Shown here: positions 60,853-64,000 of the stretch, one piece after another
Layout of the letters: the number at the start of each line of letters is the position of its first letter
Numbering within the stretch: position 1 is the first letter of the stretch
DNA from: Planctomycetota bacterium
GTDB taxonomy: Bacteria; Planctomycetota; PLA2; JAEUHO01
Assembly: GCA_028281445.1 (NCBI GenBank)
Contig: JANQJW010000055.1
Span: forward strand, 1 to 64,000
Length of the DNA: 64,000 nt
Reading direction: 5' to 3'
Translations under genes and position numbers: made by a program
Notes under the pieces: model-generated
Database searches by the model: none
Told to the model about the DNA's origin: nothing
What the model saw: the letters and a program-made list of their open reading frames with translations, nothing else

Positions 60853-61641
60853 ATGGCGGCCAACGCGGGTTTCGATCACGCGCTCCTGCTCGGAGAGTCG
60901 GAGACGGTGTACAAGGACCGCGACCTGACTGTGCTTCCTTCCGGCCGTGTCGTAGCCGCCCTCAGCGTCGGCGCCGATCCGCGTTCCCCCGCGCTCGCGC
61001 ACAAGGGCGATCCCGACCGGCCCAACGAAGACGCCGTGCTCGTGATGGAGCGAGGCGACAGGGCCCTGCTTGCGGTCGCAGACGCCCACTACGGGTGCTT
61101 GGCCAGCCACGCGCTCCTGAGCGCGCTCGCGGAAAGGCTGACCGACCTACCGGCCTCGCCCATGGATCTCGGCCACGCCGTGCGAGCCGCCGCGATGGAC
61201 GGCAGGCGGACCGACTCTTCCGGATCGACGCTCCTGATCGCGGTTCTGCACCGCCGTCTCGGCGGCGGATTCGGCTTCTCGTGGGGCGATTCCACGTGCA
61301 CGCTGCTCGGCGCGGGCCTTCCCGGCGAGCCGCTACCGCGGCCGAACGCGGCGTTCGTGCATCCGCAGGTCCCCTGGACCCTGGAAACCGAGCGCGCGTC
61401 CTTCTTCGAGTTCGACCTGCCGGCGGGCGGGCTCCTCGCCGCCTTCACGGACGGCATCCACGAGTGCCACTACGGCCATCCGGAAACCTCGCTCGGCCCT
61501 GCCCAGTTCACGGAGCTGTTCCAGGAGACGGGGCCCGACCCGCACGCCTTCGCCGAGAGGCTCATCGAGGCTGCGCATGCGGGCCGCGCACCTCATCCCG
61601 GCGGCCAGGACAACATCGCGCTCGCCGTCGCGGCTACGTAG
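60853..61641 (+). CDS. PP2C-like serine/threonine phosphatase
   Basis: A 262-residue protein with PP2C topology. Acidic metal-ligand motifs are present: GDPDRPNEDAVLVM near residue 52, ALLAVADAHYGCLASHAL (DGHGG replaced by DAHYG), DSSGSTLLIAVLH, LLAAFTDGIHE, and GGQDNIALAVA at the C-terminus. The Asp ligands survive, so activity is plausible. No TM or extra domain is present. The gene lies ten bases after the dehydrogenase gene. A regulatory role in polysaccharide assembly, perhaps opposing a kinase, is inferred from position only; the known kinase here is a tyrosine kinase, which PP2C enzymes do not classically act on. Confidence 0.82.
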   Translation: MAANAGFDHALLLGESETVYKDRDLTVLPSGRVVAALSVGADPRSPALAHKGDPDRPNEDAVLVMERGDRALLAVADAHYGCLASHALLSALAERLTDLPASPMDLGHAVRAAAMDGRRTDSSGSTLLIAVLHRRLGGGFGFSWGDSTCTLLGAGLPGEPLPRPNAAFVHPQVPWTLETERASFFEFDLPAGGLLAAFTDGIHECHYGHPETSLGPAQFTELFQETGPDPHAFAERLIEAAHAGRAPHPGGQDNIALAVAAT

Positions 61642-61684
61642 GCCCTGCGCAGCGGACTGATTCCGCCTCGACCCGGAGTCCCGC

Positions 61685-62080
61685 ATGATCCTTGTCACCG
61701 GCGGCACCTTCACGTTGCTCGAGGCAATGCGTGCGGCGGCGGGCATAACGCGAATCGTGTACTCGTTCGTGTGCCGTCTACGGGTGCCCGCGCGCGTGGC
61801 CGCGGTCGAGCACCTCGCGCCCGGGAACTGTGCCGCCTTCGACCCCGGGACCGGGCACGGCAGCAGCGTCCTCGAGGGCCACCGCGCGGCCTGTTCCGTG
61901 ACGGACACCCAGATCCCTTTCGTGGTCGCGGACCGGCGCGCCGGGGACGTCCCGGTCCTCGCCGATCGCGCGAAGCAGGTACTCCGGTGGGAACCCGAGT
62001 ACACCGATGTGCTCGATCCCGTGGGCCACTGCTGGAACTGGCTGCGGGCCCACCGTAGCGGCTACGAGGAAGTGGAATGA
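61685..62080 (+). pseudogene. Decayed UDP-glucose 4-epimerase (galE) remnant
   Basis: A 131-codon frame that is a collapsed GalE. MILVTGG matches the GalE N-terminus, then it jumps to LLEAMRAAAGITRIVYS (normally near residue 95-115), then VPARVAAVEHLAPG, then jumps again to GTGHGSSVLE, PFVVADRRAGDVPVL and VLRWEPEYTDVLD (GalE C-terminus). About 200 residues are missing, including the complete nucleotide fold and the YxxxK active site. In 61764-61784 the frame reads FVCRLR where an extra T and a lost G, if reversed, would give SCAVYG, so two compensating frameshifts are present. The frame is still open, and its stop overlaps the next ATG (ATGA), so translational coupling is kept. Confidence 0.8.
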
Positions 62081-63012
62081 AGATCTGTGTCACGGGAGGA
62101 GCGGGGTTCATCGGCTCGCACCTCGTAGACCGCCTCGTCAAGGAAGGGCACTCGGTCACCGTCCTGGACGACCTGTCCACGGGGCGGCTCGAGAATCTCG
62201 CGGGCGTGCGAAGCGACGTCCGCTTCATCGAGGGCGACACGCGTGACGAGGCGCGGATCCGCGAGGCGGTCGACGGAGCCGAGGTGGTCTACCACCAGGC
62301 CGCACTCGGGTCCGTGCCGCGCAGCCTCGAACAACCCGAACTCGTCACGGACGTCAACGTGTTTGGCACGCTGCGGGTGCTCGCTTCCGCACGTGACGCC
62401 GGCAGCCGGCGCGTGGTCTACGCATCCTCGTCGTCCGTCTACGGCGACTCGCCCACGCTCCCAAAGGTGGAGACGATGCGCATGCGGCCGCGCTCCCCCT
62501 ACGCAGCGTCCAAGTGCGCTGCGGAGTGCTACGTCGGAGCGTTCCAGGCCGCCTACGGTCTCGAGGGCGTCGCGTTGCGGTACTTCAACGTCTTCGGACC
62601 TCGGCAACGAGCCGACTCGCAATACGCGGCGGCAATCCCGCTGTTCATCGAGGCCATGCGCAGGGGACGTCCGCCGACCATTCACGGCGACGGCGAGCAG
62701 ACGCGGGACTTCACATTCGTCGGTGACGTGGTCGAAGCGCTGTGCCTCGCCGGGACTGAAGCGTCGGAGCCTGCGGGACCGTACAACATCGGCGGCGGAG
62801 GCAACCGAACGTCCATCAACCATCTGGCGCTTGTGATCGCCGCGGCGGTCGGCTTCGAGGGGGAGCCCCTGCGCGCGCCTGCCCGTCCGGGGGATGTCCG
62901 CGACAGCCTCGCCGACGTGCGCGCCGCCGAAGGTTGGATGAGTTGGCGGCCGCGGACGTCTCTGGAACAAGGCATCGAGCTCACGGTCGACGCGACGATC
63001 CAGGCTCCCTAG
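62077..63012 (+). CDS. NAD-dependent sugar epimerase/dehydratase
   Basis: A 311-residue extended short-chain dehydrogenase. It has the NAD-binding ICVTGGAGFIGSHLVDRL, VVYHQAALGSVPRSLEQP, the Ser in YASSSSVYGDSP, the YxxxK pair in RSPYAASKCAAECY, RYFNVFGPRQ, and TIHGDGEQTRDFTFVGDVV. Sequence resembles UDP-GlcNAc(A) 4-epimerases (WbpP/GalE types) most. Epimerisation of the UDP-N-acetyl uronic acid or UDP-GlcNAc is the probable role. The ATG at 62077 overlaps the pseudogene stop (ATGA). The 3' end overlaps the convergent VanZ-like gene by 32 bases. Confidence 0.9.
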   Translation: MKICVTGGAGFIGSHLVDRLVKEGHSVTVLDDLSTGRLENLAGVRSDVRFIEGDTRDEARIREAVDGAEVVYHQAALGSVPRSLEQPELVTDVNVFGTLRVLASARDAGSRRVVYASSSSVYGDSPTLPKVETMRMRPRSPYAASKCAAECYVGAFQAAYGLEGVALRYFNVFGPRQRADSQYAAAIPLFIEAMRRGRPPTIHGDGEQTRDFTFVGDVVEALCLAGTEASEPAGPYNIGGGGNRTSINHLALVIAAAVGFEGEPLRAPARPGDVRDSLADVRAAEGWMSWRPRTSLEQGIELTVDATIQAP

Positions 63013-63370
63013 CCCGACGCTCACCCGCCGACCAGACCGAGACGAGCAGGCCGACTGCGAGACCGGCGAGATCGGCTGCCACGTCTCCGCCTTCCGCCGT
63101 GCGGCCGACGTCGAGCAGGCCCTGTCCCAGCTCGGTCGCCGCGGCGAGGACGACTCCAATGGCGGCGGCTACCCGTAGACCGACGCGCGCACGATGCCAG
63201 GCGAACCCGAGGGCCGCGAAGGCCACCGCGTGCTGGAACTTGTCGAAGCCGTCGCTGTGAATTTCGGGCAGGCCATCGCCGGGCAGGAGGCAGAGCACAA
63301 GAACGACACCGGTGATCACGAGGGCGGTGGTTAGCCACGCACCGCCGATGCTGCGAGGTGCGCCGCTCAC
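62981..63370 (-). CDS. VanZ-like membrane protein
   Basis: A 129-residue membrane protein with about four TM helices: LTTALVITGVVLVLCLLPG, then FDKFQHAVAFAALGFAW (VanZ-like DKxxH signature), VAAAIGVVLAAATELGQGLL (typical E-x-x-Q), and GDVAADLAGLAVGLLVSVW. VanZ-like proteins are of unclear general function; some alter antibiotic or surface properties. The start is a GTG at 63370, six bases after the following outer-membrane protein gene. The C-terminal end is Arg-rich and lies within the 32-base overlap with the epimerase gene. Confidence 0.85.
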   Translation of the reverse strand: MSGAPRSIGGAWLTTALVITGVVLVLCLLPGDGLPEIHSDGFDKFQHAVAFAALGFAWHRARVGLRVAAAIGVVLAAATELGQGLLDVGRTAEGGDVAADLAGLAVGLLVSVWSAGERRAREPGSSRRP

Positions 63371-63376
63371 GGGTGC

Positions 63377-64000
63377 TTAGAGCTTCACGGTGACGTGCCA
63401 GTGCACCTGCGGCACGAGCTCGAGCGAGAAGTCGGTGTTCTCTCGCGTGACCATCATCAAGGAGACTTCCGGTCCCGTCGAGAGCTGGCGGCTGATGTCG
63501 TACTCCACGCCGAGGCCGACATAGGCGCCGAAGTAGTCGCTGTTCGCGCTGAGGAACTCGTTCGACGCGGTGCTGCGGATCCAGCCCAGGCCGGCGCGGG
63601 CCGTGGGATGCCAGCGGCAGCACGGGAGGAGGCACATCTTGCCGCCCCCTCGCAACTGGCCCCACATTCCACCGTCCTCGAAGGCCAGGGTCTGACCCCC
63701 ACTCTGGAACGCCGCCAGCATCTCGAAGGAGTAGACCGCCAGCCGCGAGCGCGCGAAGACGTGGCCACCGCAGAATCCGCCGCCGACCCCGGGCAGGAGC
63801 GCGGCGCTGATGCCGCCGTAGAACTCACTCAGCGGAGGCCGCCGGACGGCCGGCGCGTGTGCCCCGACGCCGTGGAACGTCGCGCGCCCGGGGTGCCACG
63901 TCAGGTGCCAATTGAGCTGGGGGACGGGTTCGACGCTGAATTCCGACGTCGGCGTCACGGCCATGAGCGCCAGCTCGGGACCGAGGGTCAAGCACGGACT
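63377..64000 (-). CDS. Duplicated outer-membrane barrel-type protein, 5' end cut by window edge
   Basis: The frame is open from the window edge to the stop at 63377, so only the last 207 residues are visible. The beginning (LGPELALMAVTPTSEFSVEP, then PQLNWHLTW) matches the end (STGPEVSLMMVTRENTDFSL, then PQVHWHVTV), so the visible part is the end of one copy plus a whole second copy of a beta-rich repeat. It shares LPCCRWHPTARAGLGWIR and YFGAYVGLGVEYD with the lipoprotein at 32.4-33.3 kb. Strand and aromatic patterns suggest an outer-membrane barrel. A start codon cannot be assigned here. Confidence 0.75.
   Translation of the reverse strand, partial: SPCLTLGPELALMAVTPTSEFSVEPVPQLNWHLTWHPGRATFHGVGAHAPAVRRPPLSEFYGGISAALLPGVGGGFCGGHVFARSRLAVYSFEMLAAFQSGGQTLAFEDGGMWGQLRGGGKMCLLPCCRWHPTARAGLGWIRSTASNEFLSANSDYFGAYVGLGVEYDISRQLSTGPEVSLMMVTRENTDFSLELVPQVHWHVTVKL

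Noticed and set aside
57999..60863. A 954-codon open frame on the minus strand
   Set aside because: It lies wholly opposite the CapK-like, dehydrogenase and upstream genes, is rich in Arg/Asp/His in the manner of GC-driven antisense frames, and shows no domain motif.
60853..61641. PP2C as the direct phosphatase of the Wzc-like tyrosine kinase
   Set aside because: PP2C enzymes act on Ser/Thr, and no low-molecular-weight or PHP-type tyrosine phosphatase gene was found here, so the link is not claimed.
1..64000. tRNA, rRNA, integrase or insertion-sequence features
   Set aside because: Reading through the gaps, none longer than about 210 bases, I saw no tRNA-like cloverleaf, rRNA segment, integrase or transposase. 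A dedicated scan was not possible.

Overview
The window is 64 kb of high-GC, tightly packed bacterial DNA with no rRNA, tRNA, transposase, phage gene or CRISPR array that I can see. Several traits together fit a planctomycete-type Gram-negative bacterium: secreted HEAT-repeat proteins, a HEAT-repeat/cyclophilin fusion, an SUMF1-like domain protein with a membrane anchor, a tandem of very long carboxypeptidase-regulatory-like repeat proteins, and many lipoproteins. This placement is an inference from gene content. No phylogenetic marker such as 16S rRNA or a ribosomal protein is present.

Region 1 (1-27.4 kb) is a mosaic of signalling, housekeeping and cell-surface genes. It holds a CHASE-PAS-SpoIIE phosphatase, a secreted HEAT/TPR-like protein, a PhzF-family enzyme, the HEAT-cyclophilin, a response regulator/histidine kinase pair, a CAP-domain lipoprotein, a STAS anti-anti-sigma protein, a LeuA-like enzyme divergent from aspartate kinase, a membrane-anchored SUMF1-like protein with a thioredoxin-like end, two further lipoproteins, three adjacent carboxypeptidase-regulatory-like proteins and a CPBP-type membrane protease. 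Intergenic DNA here carries eleven units of a small palindromic repeat (loop CTTGT/ACAAG, stems that vary with compensating changes) and two copies of a second palindromic element. Both families sit at 3' ends of genes, and some units supply the stop codon.

Region 2 (27.3-30.8 kb) holds a small hypothetical gene, two polytopic membrane proteins and a MATE transporter.

Region 3 (30.9-63 kb) is a surface-polysaccharide locus. It has a WecA/MraY-type initiating transferase and then a minus-strand run from about 57.0 kb down to 35.4 kb: ABC flippase-like transporter, methyltransferase, GT-A glycosyltransferase, Wza-like export protein, Wzc-like tyrosine kinase, neuB-neuC-neuA for a sialic-acid-type sugar, an asparagine-synthase-like amidotransferase, five GT-B enzymes, a Wzy/WaaL-like polymerase or ligase, and a GT4-GT2 fusion. 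Diverging from it on the plus strand are an FkbM methyltransferase, a CapK/PaaK-like adenylate-forming enzyme, a UDP-sugar 6-dehydrogenase, a PP2C-like phosphatase, a decayed galE remnant and an intact NAD-dependent epimerase. Together they imply a Wzx/Wzy-like route to a capsule or exopolysaccharide containing a nonulosonic acid and probably an amidated uronic acid, with chain length or export under tyrosine-kinase control. Two related cysteine-containing outer-membrane barrel-type proteins lie at about 32.4-33.3 kb and 63.4-64.0 kb. The second is cut by the window end and is an internal tandem duplication.

Start codons were moved from the longest open frame to the best-supported site where a signal peptide, Shine-Dalgarno or four-base stop/start overlap indicated it. 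Such choices are stated in each entry.
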